Shown here piece by piece: positions 23,301-33,700 of a DNA stretch of 64,000 nt (within the stretch, counting starts at the first letter, position 1; every line of letters starts with the position of its first letter). The position numbers were made by a program, and so were the translations under genes. Source of the DNA: Amoebophrya sp. A120 (taxonomy: Eukaryota > Sar > Dinophyceae > Syndiniales > Amoebophryaceae). The notes beneath the pieces are model-generated. The model made no database searches and was not told the origin of the DNA. It worked only from the letters and a program-made list of their open reading frames with translations. The stretch is taken from NCBI GenBank assembly GCA_905178155.1, contig CAJINV010000007.1, forward strand, positions 814,627 to 878,626, given 5' to 3'.

Positions 23301-26300
23301 GAAAGTCAGAGCGCTGCTCCTGGCCTCGCCTGCAGCCCCACTCCCCTCTCCCTTTGGCTTCCCGGAAGGCCTCGGTCTTCGGCACTTTCCTTTGGCCAGT
23401 CCGGAAAACCGAGCTGGGAATTTCCATCATAGCAAAATGCAGAAAATGGCTTACAACGACACCTTCTGACGCCCTTTCCCGCACTTTCAGTGGAGCGGCA
23501 AAAGGAAGCACGAGAAGGAAGGCTGGCAGACCGCCGGTCAGCTGCCAAAAGCTGCTGCTGCGAGTCCTCTACATTTTGCAAATATGCGCACAAATATGGA
23601 AATTTTCAACGACTAAATTTACAAATTTCTTTCTCAAGGCAAATCAGCATTACAAATTCAATTTGTAATGCTGAGGAAATTTGTAATGCGATTTCTACGT
23701 AGTGCGATGCTTTTGCATTCGATACGAAGCGAAATCTGTGGAGCACTTCATCGAATTGGAAAAAATGTTATGCACTACAAATTTCCGGTGCATGTACAAA
23801 ATGCATCACAAATGTCACCAACTTGGAGCATGCCACTTGTCATGCTGAATAGAATTGAAAGAAAGTTTTGTCATGCGGAAACCGCATACGTTTACGTACA
23901 TGATGTGCAGGAAATTTACTGTGGATAGATGTTTTACGAAATTTGCCCACCAAACGCCACCCTGCTGAATGCGCATTTGGACTCGGCTTTCATCCGGCTC
24001 ATGATGATTTTCGGGGACGAACTACTGGCGACCCGGAACGAGTCCGGATATGATCTATCAAACGGAAAAATCCCCCCTCCCCATATCGAAATGGAAATCT
24101 GTGATGCAGGATTTGAGGTACCAAATCGACTTGTCATGCTAGAAGGCCAAGCGCCGCAGTCGTGGTCTCGTTTGCAGGCAATTTGTCATGCTGTTTCCCA
24201 CTCTCAGCTGCCTCCTATCATGCTGAAGATGCAAGGCTCCCCCACGCCACCCAGCACTACAGTCCGCATCTTTTCCCGTGTAGCATGACAAAGCTGATTT
24301 GTGACAACAAATCTGCATCACAGATTTCCGCTTTGATATGGGGAGGGGGGATTTTTCCTTTTGATATGATCAGGCCTTTCACTTGATCATCCGGCGGAGG
24401 CGCGAGTACAAGCTATGCCTTGCAAAACTATCACACTCGTAGCAATTGCAATCGCAGCTAGTTCGCATGACAAATCTCCATCGGAAAGCTAAATCGGCAT
24501 GACAAATCCACTCGATATGCTGAGCAAGTTTGTCATGCAATTCTTACTACGTGTGCGTACTTCTGCAATGCATACAAGCCGTACAGTTACAATTACCGGT
24601 ACATTTTTCTGCTCTATCAAGTATCCCACGAAAAAAATGTTACAGTTACACATTTGTAGTCAATTCAGCAACACAAATTTCTCTGCATGAGAGAGAAAAC
24701 TTGTAATGCAGAAATCCTACGGGAAAACACCTACTCAACGAGGCTCCTATGCATATCCGGCATGACAGAGCTTGTCTGTCTTGCTCGGTGTGCAACACAA
24801 TGTGTAACTGTAAAACTTTTTTCTTGCGATACCAAGCCGCGTTGGACTACTGCAAGGACAATGATTACTTAGAGGAATTGGAAAACCACGTGCACTATGA
24901 ACTGCAAAAGTATCGTACTCGTATACATGCATTACAAATTCACTCGGCATGAGAAATAAAATGCGTAATGCTGATTTACCTGAAGAAAAAGATTTGTAAT
25001 GCATGACTTTACAATACGAGTGCGATACTTTTACACAGGATATGCACCAGTGGGCGGAGCAAGACCACGTGACCGGGAATCTGAACAAGGAAAAGTGCAC
25101 CAAGTACCACACTTTTGCCCCGCCGAAGAAACTGTCCGAAGATGACGTCGACGGAGAGTTATCCTTCGTGGAAGCGGCGGAAGGTGAGAACACGACTGGA
25201 GCAGGTGCGGAGTCATCTGTGGTCGGAAGAGTGGTCCCGGACGAACTTGGGATTGGTTCGGACTTGATCTTTCCGCCGATCGGAGGTTGCTCCAGTACAA
25301 CTTCATCTACCAGCAAGACGAGCTCTACGACCAGCAAGAACACGACCAATGCTGCGTCGATGAACAGCAACTCCAAGACCACCTACCACACAGCGTACGG
25401 AACTACAAGCGGGTCCTCCTCCGTGCGAAATGGCGGCGCGTCTACCACTGTGAACCACAGATTTCTCGGGTCTTCTTCCATGAAAAAGGGAAAAAAACAA
25501 GCTACTGCGGGAAGTGGTACGAGCATGACAAACAGCAAAACGTCGAAAAATCACCACCTTGTTCAACATCCTGAGTCCGCCGTGAAAAAGTTCGTGGACA
25601 CGCTGTACTCTCCGGAACTGGAATATGGCATTCTCAAACGTTACATTCTCAAGTTTTAGACGAACTTGTCATGCAAAACTAACTTAAGCTGCATAAGCCG
25701 CCAGATAATCAAGCTGCTTCGCATGACAAATCTCCGAGACGCTAAGCAGCATCTAAATTCGTGCCAAATCTGTGATGCGAAAGCAGCAAGCTTACCCCTT
25801 TGACTGTTGCCATTCTTGCATTGCAAATTCATGTAACAGTTGAGAATGTAAGAGTTGAGAACGCCATATGGAACTCGTTTCCCCAGACTCCTTCGGCTGT
25901 TCTCCCGGTGGCTGCAGCGTAAACTCGGTGAATATCGCACGAAAAAAGTGTTTCACTGTAAGGATTTTGCAGGTTTTGCATCACAAGTTTGTTTTACATG
26001 ACAGCGGAAATTTGCCATGCGGCGTTCTTAAGGGAAAACACAGCTAGAAATCCATTGTCTTGCATGTATAGCATGACACACACTTCTGCGATCCATTTTC
26101 TGCATCACAAGTTCACAGTGAAACGCTTTTTTCTCGCGATTGTGAACTCGTACTCGGTGATCGGCTCTTCCGTATCCTGTGCAAAAGTATCGTACTCGTA
26201 GTAATTGCAGTCATGCATTACAAATTTTTTTGCTAAGGTAAATCCGCATGGCAAATTTTAGTGCTCATGCTGAGGGAATTTGTAATGCATTTATGCGAGT

Positions 26301-26667
26301 GCGATACTTTTGCAATGCATAATCCGGAAACCGTCGCGATTCCATGGTGACTGCCGGTTCCGCGTTGTCTGCGAATAGCATGGACGGCGAAGATGAAATA
26401 AATAACGAGCAGGACGTCGCTGGGTGCTGTCATGGGGAGACCACCGAAGATCGGGATGAACAGGATGTGTTTAAATCGACAGAGAAGGACTACCTCTTCC
26501 CCGAAGACAACATCGACGCGATTACGGGAGGCGGTTTGGGAGCGAAAGTAGCAGGAAAGAAAGACGAGGACCGGGAAAGTGACACTGAGGGGGAACACGA
26601 ACAGGAACAACCGTCCATTGTCAAGTCGCTTATCAAGGAGATGTTGGGAGCGGGTGGGGACAAGTAG
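14307..26667 (+). CDS. large Gly/Pro-rich protein of unknown function, 25 exons
   Basis: Exons: 14307-14409, 16242-16428, 16866-17089, 17363-17733, 17902-17949, 18181-18454, 18604-18712, 18993-19094, 19309-19381, 19609-19843, 20060-20102, 20269-20969, 21231-21299, 21571-21623, 21774-21821, 21908-21959, 23730-23768, 23933-24055, 24372-24413, 24580-24621, 24837-24895, 25048-25623, 25874-25932, 26147-26172, 26327-26667; total 1333 codons. Exons 5-25 sum to a multiple of three; the exon 1-2 join is least certain. The protein has a Ser-rich start, a Gly/Pro repeat region (exon 4, LPGLAGLPGLPGAAGPLG), Trp/Tyr-rich segments (REWYQSWDPTGKWYGL, WSKEEWAEWMSKYYAFYQNY), an acidic stretch, a helical region (YYLLEERMQAYEAKYQVQW to LDYCKDNDYLEELENHVHQW) and a Ser/Thr-rich, acidic tail. 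I recognise no domain. Two introns (17734-17901, 21822-21907) are GT-AG; the others are introners. Confidence 0.65.
14520..14811. repeat. GGGGTAT / ACACCCCAG degenerate tandem tract
   Basis: Three GGGGTAT/GGGGGTGTG units on the left face at least a dozen ACACCCCAG/ATACCCCAG/ACACCCCGG units on the right, so the two sides can pair. The G-rich strand has runs of four to five G. Confidence 0.8.
14900..15931. repeat. ~100-bp hairpin minisatellite, 11 copies
   Basis: Unit starts (at the CAGCGCGGGGAC core) fall near 14911, 15003, 15103, 15203, 15287, 15395, 15491, 15587, 15687, 15787 and 15887, i.e. spacings of 84-108 bp, most often 100. Each unit has a nested palindrome: CCCTAGGTCA ... TGACCTAGGG around GCGGGGAC-TCG-GTCCCCGC. 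Copies from 15491 on are the most alike, suggesting recent expansion there. Confidence 0.9.
16429..16860. mobile_element. introner family C (432 bp, internally duplicated)
   Basis: Target duplication CTCCC. It is longer than its relatives because GTATTGGCAGAGGC and the following ~20 bases, and the phrase CACGTAGCACAAG, are repeated inside. Confidence 0.85.
17090..17357. mobile_element. introner family C
   Basis: Flanks TGCTT/CGCTT (4 of 5). Removal joins SSNPAL to SAYDQMFND. Confidence 0.8.
17734..17901 (+). other. GT-AG intron, 168 bp
   Basis: Donor GTATAG after ACTTTG, acceptor AAAACAG before CCCCCGCCG; phase 0, joining AAGLTL to PPPFDGSVTF. No terminal inverted repeat or target duplication. 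Confidence 0.7.
17950..18175. mobile_element. introner family B
   Basis: Target duplication CACAG. Removal joins TFDEWMAQ to AAFAGAGG. Confidence 0.87.
18455..18598. mobile_element. introner family D
   Basis: Target duplication CCCAG; inner arms GCAAAAGTATCGTATTCG and CGAGTACGACGCTTTTGC. At 144 bp it is one of the shortest elements here. Confidence 0.87.
18713..18987. mobile_element. introner family C
   Basis: Target duplication GGACT. Removal joins TGKWYGL to HKGPKGSG. Confidence 0.87.
19095..19303. mobile_element. introner family E
   Basis: Target duplication GGAAA. Removal joins ILAAGK to ESNSNWSKE. Confidence 0.86.
19382..19603. mobile_element. introner family E
   Basis: Flanks AGAAT/AAAAT (4 of 5). 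Only 73 bases of exon separate it from the preceding element. Confidence 0.8.
19844..20054. mobile_element. introner family E
   Basis: Target duplication GAAAT. Removal joins EDLDTKL to DASEDDEND. Confidence 0.87.
20103..20263. mobile_element. introner, family E relative
   Basis: Ends TATCACACGAAAAAGTGTTAA / TTAACACTTTTTCTTCTGATA; target duplication AGTAA. Separated from the previous element by a 43-base exon. Confidence 0.86.
20970..21225. mobile_element. introner family C
   Basis: Target duplication GAAGG. Because the repeat begins and ends in G, this copy alone could also be read as a GT-AG intron (GTATCA...CGATAG) leaving one extra Lys codon. Confidence 0.87.
21300..21565. mobile_element. 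introner family C
   Basis: Target duplication CTGGA. Removal joins LLSFVTNCW to SSDKTQCSS. Confidence 0.87.
21624..21768. mobile_element. introner family D
   Basis: Target duplication TGCAG. Removal joins FWKVVQ to DVFAMLKYY at a codon boundary. Confidence 0.87.
21822..21907 (+). other. GT-AG intron, 86 bp
   Basis: Donor GTATAATT, acceptor AAAATCAG; phase 0. It is the shortest intron found and contains one TTTGTCATGC motif. Confidence 0.6.
22724..22880. repeat. GGGGTATT tandem tract inside the giant introner
   Basis: Repeated GGGGTATT(G/C) units face ATACCCC units at 22732-22760, like the tract at 14520-14811. Confidence 0.65.
22916..23100. repeat. 52-bp tandem repeat, about 4 copies
   Basis: Units start near 22916, 22969, 23021 and 23073 (CGAGCGGGGAATTTCCATCA core). 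A related single unit lies near 23410. Confidence 0.85.
23769..23927. mobile_element. introner, single-copy type
   Basis: Ends TATGCACTACAAATTTCC / GGAAATTTACTGTGGATA; flanks AATGT/GATGT (4 of 5). Removal joins IELEKM to FYEICPPNAT. Confidence 0.8.
24056..24366. mobile_element. introner family F
   Basis: Arms AAAAATCCCCCCTCCCC and GGGGAGGGGGGATTTTT; target duplication TGATC. Confidence 0.87.
24414..24574. mobile_element. introner, diverged family D
   Basis: Inner arms GCAAAACTATCACACTCG and GTGTGCGTACTTCTGCA are worn, but the target duplication CAAGC is perfect. Confidence 0.83.
24622..24831. mobile_element. introner family E
   Basis: Flanks TCAAG/CCAAG (4 of 5). Removal joins RYIFLLYQ to AALDYCKDN. 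Confidence 0.83.
24896..25042. mobile_element. introner family D
   Basis: Target duplication TGCAC. Removal joins LEENHVH-type helix sequence (ELENHVH) to QWAEQDH. Confidence 0.87.
25624..25868. mobile_element. introner family B
   Basis: Target duplication TGGAA. Removal joins LYSPELE to LVSPDSFG. Confidence 0.87.
25933..26141. mobile_element. introner family E
   Basis: Target duplication GTGAA. The right end is GATT instead of GATA, one of two such exceptions. Confidence 0.84.
26173..26321. mobile_element. introner family D
   Basis: Flanks TTCCG/ATCCG (4 of 5). Only 26 exon bases separate it from the preceding element. Confidence 0.84.
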
Positions 26668-28739
26668 GTTTATTAAAAGTAGTGAAGTGAAGAACGAGCG
26701 GAAGAAGTTTGAATGAGATTGAGGTTATACCGCAAGCTGTTTATATCAAATTCAAAAAGTAACTACTAGAGAATACAAACTGAAATTTTGATGGAAAAGA
26801 CCAGTACAGGGAAACATGAATTTCTGCTGCTGGCAGCGACTTCTTTCTGTTGTCATCGATGAATATGAAAACCACTAGAGAATTTAGGACTTGAGCTTCA
26901 ACTACTAACGTCTCTCTTCACATCTTCTGTCCCATAGAACAACTACCCTCGGTGGAGGTTTACAAAATGCAAAACAGTGCCTAGCAGCTTCCGTCAGCAG
27001 CATAAATACAAACCGCAAATAAAATTTTGATTGCACAGTCGGCAGAGTCTGAGTCGTCGTCACCTCGACCTTCTACCGATTTCTTCGTTTAGACTCATAG
27101 AACTTCAACTTTACAGCACAATTTTGAACTAAATCTACTTACAGTAATATACTTACCAGGTTTTTACGAAGTTTTGAAAATAGAAGAAGAACGCACCATT
27201 ACAGCAGGGTAGTGTTTCCAAAATTCGAAAACACAAGACCATTGAATTTCTCGAGCAATTATAAACCGATATTACAGATTCGGATTCGTCCTGCTAGTAT
27301 AACTTCGGCGAGCAAATGCTTTGACAGAGCAAGACAATTTAGATTTACGAGTTTCGATACCGTTAAAGGAACTTATCTTTGCGCCTTCAAAAAGGATAAT
27401 GACAAAGAAGCAACATCTTACCTTCTTGTTTACTTTTTTTTGGTGCAACGCGAACTCGCTTTACTACTAGTAGTAGGTGTAGGCCGATGAAAAATTATAG
27501 ACTGACAACTTTTTGTCAAAGAACTTTTTACCGGAGGACAAAGATCTCGCTGCTTCGCACCCAGACGGTGTTGCCAGGCGCATTTTCTGTGCGTTTGGTC
27601 ATTAATATGCGAATCAAGCAGTCGAGCTTTTAACTCACACATCATATCTAACGAGAACTCAAACTGATTACTTTTCCTTATGCTTTTACTTCTACTTTTA
27701 CTTTAGCAATTCGTTTCTCGGTTGACAACTACTTCTCGAACTGTTTACGGTTTTACCCACATCGTCTTCAGATTTAGACATCAAGTTTCGCTTTACAAAA
27801 TTGAAAATTCATTGCCACTGCGTGGCGCTATACTTTAAGAATGCTGGTGAGGATTTACAAATACAATTACGTGGCGACCTGCTGATGGATTCCGCATCCG
27901 CTTGCGCAACCGCAGCTGGAACTCCATACCAACCTGTCATAGTCGACTAGCTTAATGAAACTGGGATTTAAAAAGGATTTTACGATGTCAAAAAAGTTTT
28001 ATCAAAAAATGCCTTGCTACAGTACTGATTTACGATTTTATGAAATTTCTATGAAGATCAAGATTTACCGCCGCCGACGTATCCTGAAGGGGCGATCATG
28101 AAACCGCGCCACCCAATACTTTTCTTCGCATTTCCTTGCGCTCGTTTTGTGAACTAACGACCTGCGTCACCAAGCAGGAGTAGTTACATCAAGGCGGGCA
28201 GACGAGGAACTTGCTGAGATAATTTGCCGCGGTTTTGAAGAAGATTGAGATTCCCTTTCAAGTAGTAATTTCCAAGACTACTTCAACTCCTTTCGTACTA
28301 GACCCTATTTACCGCGACGGACTTATCTACGATCCGGGTCCGTGCCAGAACTTTTTCGTTTCCAAATTTTACAATTAGCGATGAAGAACTTCGTTTCCGG
28401 ATGTTTCGCAGCTCCCCAAATCGGATGGATAGGGACAATAGAACCGAAAATTTAAGGACGTTTCCGTTTCTCAATTCATCGCAATCTCTGAAAAAGTAAA
28501 ATACAGTGTGGAGGCAGCAGGGAAACTACCTTCCTTATGGTGTAGATGGGGGCGCGGTGCAAATCTATCGTGTGTGTTGTCTTGAATCAATAGAGTGGTG
28601 CTCTGTTCATCTTTTTCTGAATTCAGCCACATTTCTGGAGATCTCTGTGACGCGAGACGAAGAGAGTCAGGACCAGGAGGAGCGGTAGAAAACTTCCGAA
28701 AGTTGACACGCTTACAGCTTCCCCGATTATAAGAAGGCC
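26668..28739. other. AT-rich intergenic region
   Basis: No convincing ORF, repeat or introner seen. Short ORFs at 27212-27490 and elsewhere lack any coding character. Confidence 0.45.
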
Positions 28740-30140
28740 GGAGCGCTCTGGTTTGGCGCTCGTTAACTCTGCGCGGCGCCGCCCTTGGGCTTGAGACCGG
28801 GCGAGCACTCAAGCAGGGAAACAGTTTGCGCAAGAGCCCCCCGGGTCCGGTCGGAGGGGGGCCGCAGAATCACCGCCGTCGGCTGGCGTCTCCGTACCCG
28901 GGTGAGGCCATTGCGAAGCAGTTGGGCCAACCGCCAGTGGGTGAGTGTCCGCCGTGGTCGGCAAAAACGTCGGGTCGCAGCCAGCGCGCTGCCAGTACAG
29001 TTGCGCCACGCACCTCTTGGCCCCTGGCTGGCCGGGCCGTTTCTTTTCGGGGGAGCGAGGCCGTCTGCCCGGTGCGCGGGCGCGCCCTTTGCCCGAGCCC
29101 CCGCCCCCATCGTGGTGAAGGTATTGCCGCCGTGGCTCATAGGGCCGATGGGCTCTGGCGAGCGTCTGCGTCTCGCCTTTGGCGGGTTTGGGGCGGGGTG
29201 TGGCCCCACCGTAAAAACTCTGGGCGGCTGATCGAATGGGCGCCGCCCGCCCGGCTTGGATGGTTTGGGCCGGCGCGCGGCCCCCGGCTTTCGGGACTGG
29301 TCGGAGGGAGGTATCCCCGTCTTCGCCGACTGAAGGCGAAAGCTAGCACGCCGCGGAACCAGCAACGCCCGGAGCAGCCCTGGCGGCCCTGTTTTGGCTC
29401 CTATCCTGTGGCGCCTGTTGGCCTCCCACGCAGACACCCGGGAGGTCAGTGGCGGGCACGGCGTACATTTTGGGCAGCCGGCCCCGTTGTATATGCGGCC
29501 GGGGGTGCGTAGTTTCAGGGCCCAGCGGGGTCATTTCCTTGCATGCCCCGCCCCGCCCCACCGTGTGCAGCGGCCCCGCGCGCCCCGTCAATCTACCGGT
29601 GCCCGGCTGCCTACTTGGGGCCCGGTGGGCTGGTCCTGCCCCGTTGGTATTACTGATTGGCGTGCGCGAAGGCCTTGGCGCCTGCCTCCCGCCTGGGGCC
29701 TGCTCGCTCCCTCAGTGTTTTTATGTCAGCGCGCTTTCGGGGCGTGCGCGTGCTTCGTATGTCCGTCTGGCGCCGCCTCCATCGACAGTGAGTTCCTGCT
29801 CGTGGCCGGCCGCAGCCCGCAGCCATTCATAGGCTCCGTCGTGAGTATTGTCTTGCCTGGTGTTGATCATCCGCACGCCTGTTGGGCCTAGGCCACGTTG
29901 CGCGGTGTCCTGCTCCGGGGCCGACCTCTCCTTGGCGTTTGAAGGGTCGTTCCGCTTGTGGTTTTCACCTGATGAACAAAAATGTTGTTGAGCCGACCCT
30001 TACAGGGGCGCGCAATCTTTGTGCCCGAGCGATGTGGTATCTCACGAAGTGCAGCAGGTTGGCGCTCCACGAAGTGCAGCCGTTGCGATGCACGTTGGTT
30101 GGTACCGACGAGGATGAGTGGCTGAGACGGAGTTTCAAGT
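28740..30140. other. GC-rich block without a supported gene
   Basis: Base composition changes abruptly. ORFs of 150-228 codons overlap on both strands, which GC-rich DNA gives by chance, and their products are Pro/Arg/Gly/Ala-rich without motifs. No rRNA or tRNA structure was recognised. It resembles the GC-rich inserts found inside introns elsewhere in the window in composition only. Confidence 0.45.
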
Positions 30141-30161
30141 GAGTTGCTCAGCAATATGTAC

Positions 30162-30201
30162 GTATCTTTGTGTTGTAGTTGCCGCAACAACACAAAGATA
30201 C
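30162..30201. repeat. hairpin, 15-bp arms
   Basis: GTATCTTTGTGTTGT and its exact reverse complement are separated by ~10 bases, at the right edge of the GC-rich block. Confidence 0.75.
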
Positions 30202-30746
30202 AACATACGCACCCGTGAGAAAGCTGCGGTCTTCCCGCGCACGTTTTTACTTTTAGCTGTTGATCTTGGTGATTTCTCTGAGCATCCCCGTCCACTGGTG
30301 GCGGGAGCATGCGCACCAAAAGAGAAGCATCGCACCTCGTATGGAAGAAAGGGCCCAAGCCAACCAACGTAGAAATGCACTCCGTTTCGTTCTGACAGAT
30401 ATCGGCCAGGGGAAGGCCAAACTGTAACGCCCAGCCAGCGCAAGAGCCGGAGAACGTCTAACATTCACTACCGTGCGACGCCTTATTGCGCACTGACAGG
30501 CTGACTCGGGATTGCTCTTGCTGACTGAAGCATAACACCGCGGTCTTCACACAACAGGAGTGCGAGTGGCCACAGTGGTCTCCGCAGCTAGCTACCACCT
30601 GTGGACAAAGCAAGCAGGGCAAGGCGAAGCCATTGCTGAACGAAGACGAAACTGCAAACACCTACAATTCAGTGGTGACAGACTACAACTGGAGCAGCTG
30701 CTCTTCGCAGAAGTAGAGCAGACTACAGTAAACCGCAATCAAGAAG
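30202..30746. other. 5' flank of the 14-exon gene
   Basis: No gene or repeat recognised between the hairpin and the start codon at 30747. Confidence 0.35.
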
Positions 30747-33700
30747 ATGTCGTCCGCATCAATAAATGGAATTTTCGCCGCGAGCGGCGAAAACCCCTAC
30801 ACGGGAATCATGTCCGGCGACCCAGACAGGACGTGGCAGAGGAATCTGAAAAGCGCGGATATGGCGTATAGAACTTGTTTTCATACTACTTAGTACGTAA
30901 AACTAAAAGTTTATTCAGGATAAACGACCATGGTACGCCAGCCTGCCTCGCATGGCAAATCGATCTACTTCAAATCTACTATATCACCAGCACAACCACA
31001 TCAAAAAAACAGCCGCCTCTCCCTGACGAAACGAAGGCTCTACGACAAGTCAGACCCACGATACGCGGCACAGTATATGCGATTGAAGCTGCACAGCAGA
31101 CAAGCCAGGTCTAGCCGAAGCGTCGAGTCGGCGCAGTCATCGCTGTACGATTTAGACGCCTCCTATGGATGTGTCAGGATCGAAATCGACAAAATCGAAA
31201 AATTTGTGATGCGTAAAATGTGGGGCACTGAAGGCCTGTGTTGGGGTTGGGGAGCATGCAAATGAGACCGATTGTAAGCCTGTTCAGGGGTACACAATGT
31301 GCTGCCAGAGTAGCACTACAGGAGGAGTCTTCTTTGCCCAAACAGCATGACAGACTGGATTTGGGTATTCCCGAAATTAATATTTACATTGCTTGACTTC
31401 CAGGTTCTGGTAACGCATACCCCTGGCGACAGGTGGCCTCGACAGGTGACCTCGACAGGTGACCTCGACAGGTGACCTTGACAGGTGACCGCGACAGGTG
31501 AACGCCCTGCCTTGCCCCACTAGTGCCTCGCGCACTAAGCCACTATGCGCGCGCCTGGTGTGAGGCGAGGGGCGGACGCTGCCCGCCCCGATGCCGAACA
31601 CCCTCTCCCACTAGCGCCACTAGGGACGGGCACAAGGCCCCAGCGTGGGGACCCTGTCCCCACGCTCGGGTGGGCCTTGTTTGTCATGCGCCACTTGGAA
31701 ACTGAGGCTTCAATTGACTTCGATTTTATGCGTCACAAATTTTTCGATTTTGTCCATTTTGATTCTGACACTTCCATACCTCAGACACGGAATGGAGCAA
31801 AAACCCCATGCACAGGTGTATCCTGTGCACAAGTATCGTACTCGTACGTTGTAATTGCAGGCATGCACGACAAATCTGATTTTCAAGGTAGAATAGCATG
31901 ACAAATTTAATTTTTCACGCTGAAAAATTTTTTAATCCGATTCATACTAACGTGTTAGTACGGTACTTTTGCAATGCATAAGGTGGAGCAGAAAACGATA
32001 CTCCAGCTTCTGGCCGCACGAACACACGCTCAGGTTGGAGCATCATGCGAACAGGTAATGAGTCGTAGAGCGTGGTTCTGAACAGAGCGATGGTTTTTGT
32101 TGCATGTTGACCTGCATGTTGAGGAGAGGCGAATGCGTTTGATGTTTTTGTTTTGCGTCAGTAGTTGGTTCTGGCTCACAAAAATGTACACCATCACAGC
32201 CTCCGATTCCCCGAGGCCAACAAACCCTCGATGGTGCAGAACAACGCGAATCACAATGCCCCGGAGATTATGAACTGCAAATATGTTATCTGGGTCTGGA
32301 AGAATGCAACTTGTGATGCTGTCTTTGGATTCTAAAAAAATCTGTATTGCTTGAGTGACCAGTAAGAGGAGTCCAGTTTGTGCTATGTGGAGAGGGCATT
32401 TCTCCTGCGGTATCGGAATCAGGAAGCCCACTAAAAATCTGTGATGCTGGGTCATGCATTACAGGCGTCATGGGTCAGGCACAATATGCACGACAAACCT
32501 TGCAATCTTCCAGACCCAGACATTATATATGCAATGCATAGAGATGATTCCTGAGGATTGGTCGCCACGAGACAGTACCTTCTCCGGCACGGGGTGGCAC
32601 CGCAAGTCGATAACGAGGGGTGGGGAGTACAGCCCGAACAGCAAAACGGGGAAATTAGAAGCGTTTAAGGTGTCCCCGCGAAGCCCGCACCACAAGAACT
32701 TACACCAGGAAATCCACGGAGACGCGTACGCGAGCGACATGAGCGGGCTGATAAATGTGAATGAGTCGGACGTATCCTGTTGTGAACCAAAAGTACGTAG
32801 TATCGCACAATCGTGGTTCTGCATGACAGAGTTTCTTTCTGTAGCGAAACCTGCATGACATACTCGATGTTTTTTTGTTTCCAAGAAATTAAAATTTGTG
32901 ATGCAAAATTATCTACGTACTGTGCGATAAAGTACAAGTTTGGCAAGTGCATAGGACGACCTGCGGAACGACTTTAGTCAAGATTTCTCTATGCAAGGAA
33001 AAAACTGTGTATAGTGTATACTTTATTGTTGTGCAGGCCGCGTTGCAATACAGTTACACTTGTCATGCTGGACGTGCATCAGAGGCTATTTTCATACGTC
33101 TTTTCGCGTACTTGCTACGCATGACAGGTTTTCTCTGTCATGCAAAGCAAATCTGTAATGCTGTTCCTGCAAAAAAGTTACTCTTACACGCTTTTTTTCT
33201 TGGATATTCTCCCAGTTTAGTTCCATGTACGACCCGGGGGAGATGCAGAATATGGCCTTCAGTGTCGGAGTGGGGACGACGGGGGTATAGATAAAAGAAG
33301 AAATTCGCTTTTATGCATGACAAAAGCGGTATTTACTGCAGAACCCCGCATGACAAATCGAACATACAAAATCATATCAGCGCGGCTCCCGCGGCTACCT
33401 AGTGAGCAGAACGGCGGACCGAAGACCACAGACCACGCCGATTTTAGCTTCGAACAACGGGAGGTCAGTCAGGGTATCGAGAAACGTACAGTTCCAGGGC
33501 AGTTACGTGAACAACAGGACAAGGTATAGCGGATGTTTGTCTTGTTTGTTTGTCATGCGTACAGAGAAGCAGCGCTCCTGTTTGTCATGCATGATTATGA
33601 TGATGAGCGCATTTGAAGCGTAAATATAGTTGACTGCTATCACAGACCAACCGCCTCGCGCTTTAACGCCCCAGGATTCGACTTCGGCACCGCGTACGAC

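Larger units (their letters stand above)
21960..23724. mobile_element. giant introner family D (1765 bp) with a 1.6-kb insert
   Basis: The ends are ordinary family D and the target duplication is CGAAG (21955-21959, 23725-23729). Removal joins FVSKSE to AKSVEHFIELE. Compared with its ~150-bp relatives, about 1.6 kb (about 22007-23618) is inserted exactly at the inner GCATT|ACAAAT motif. The insert is GC-richer, with GGGGTAT-type and 52-bp tandem repeats and long but unconvincing ORFs on both strands. Confidence 0.82.

Noticed and set aside
22160-23511. Long ORFs inside the giant family D introner
   Set aside because: They lie within an intron between intact exons, overlap on both strands and include tandem repeats; no domain seen.
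28763-29891. ORFs of 148-228 codons on both strands in the GC-rich block
   Set aside because: They overlap on opposite strands, are Pro/Arg/Gly/Ala-rich without motifs, and are expected by chance where stop codons are rare.
28740-30140. rRNA or tRNA genes in the GC-rich block
   Set aside because: No conserved rRNA core sequences or cloverleaf with GTTCRA-type T-loop could be found by eye; a covariance-model search would settle it.
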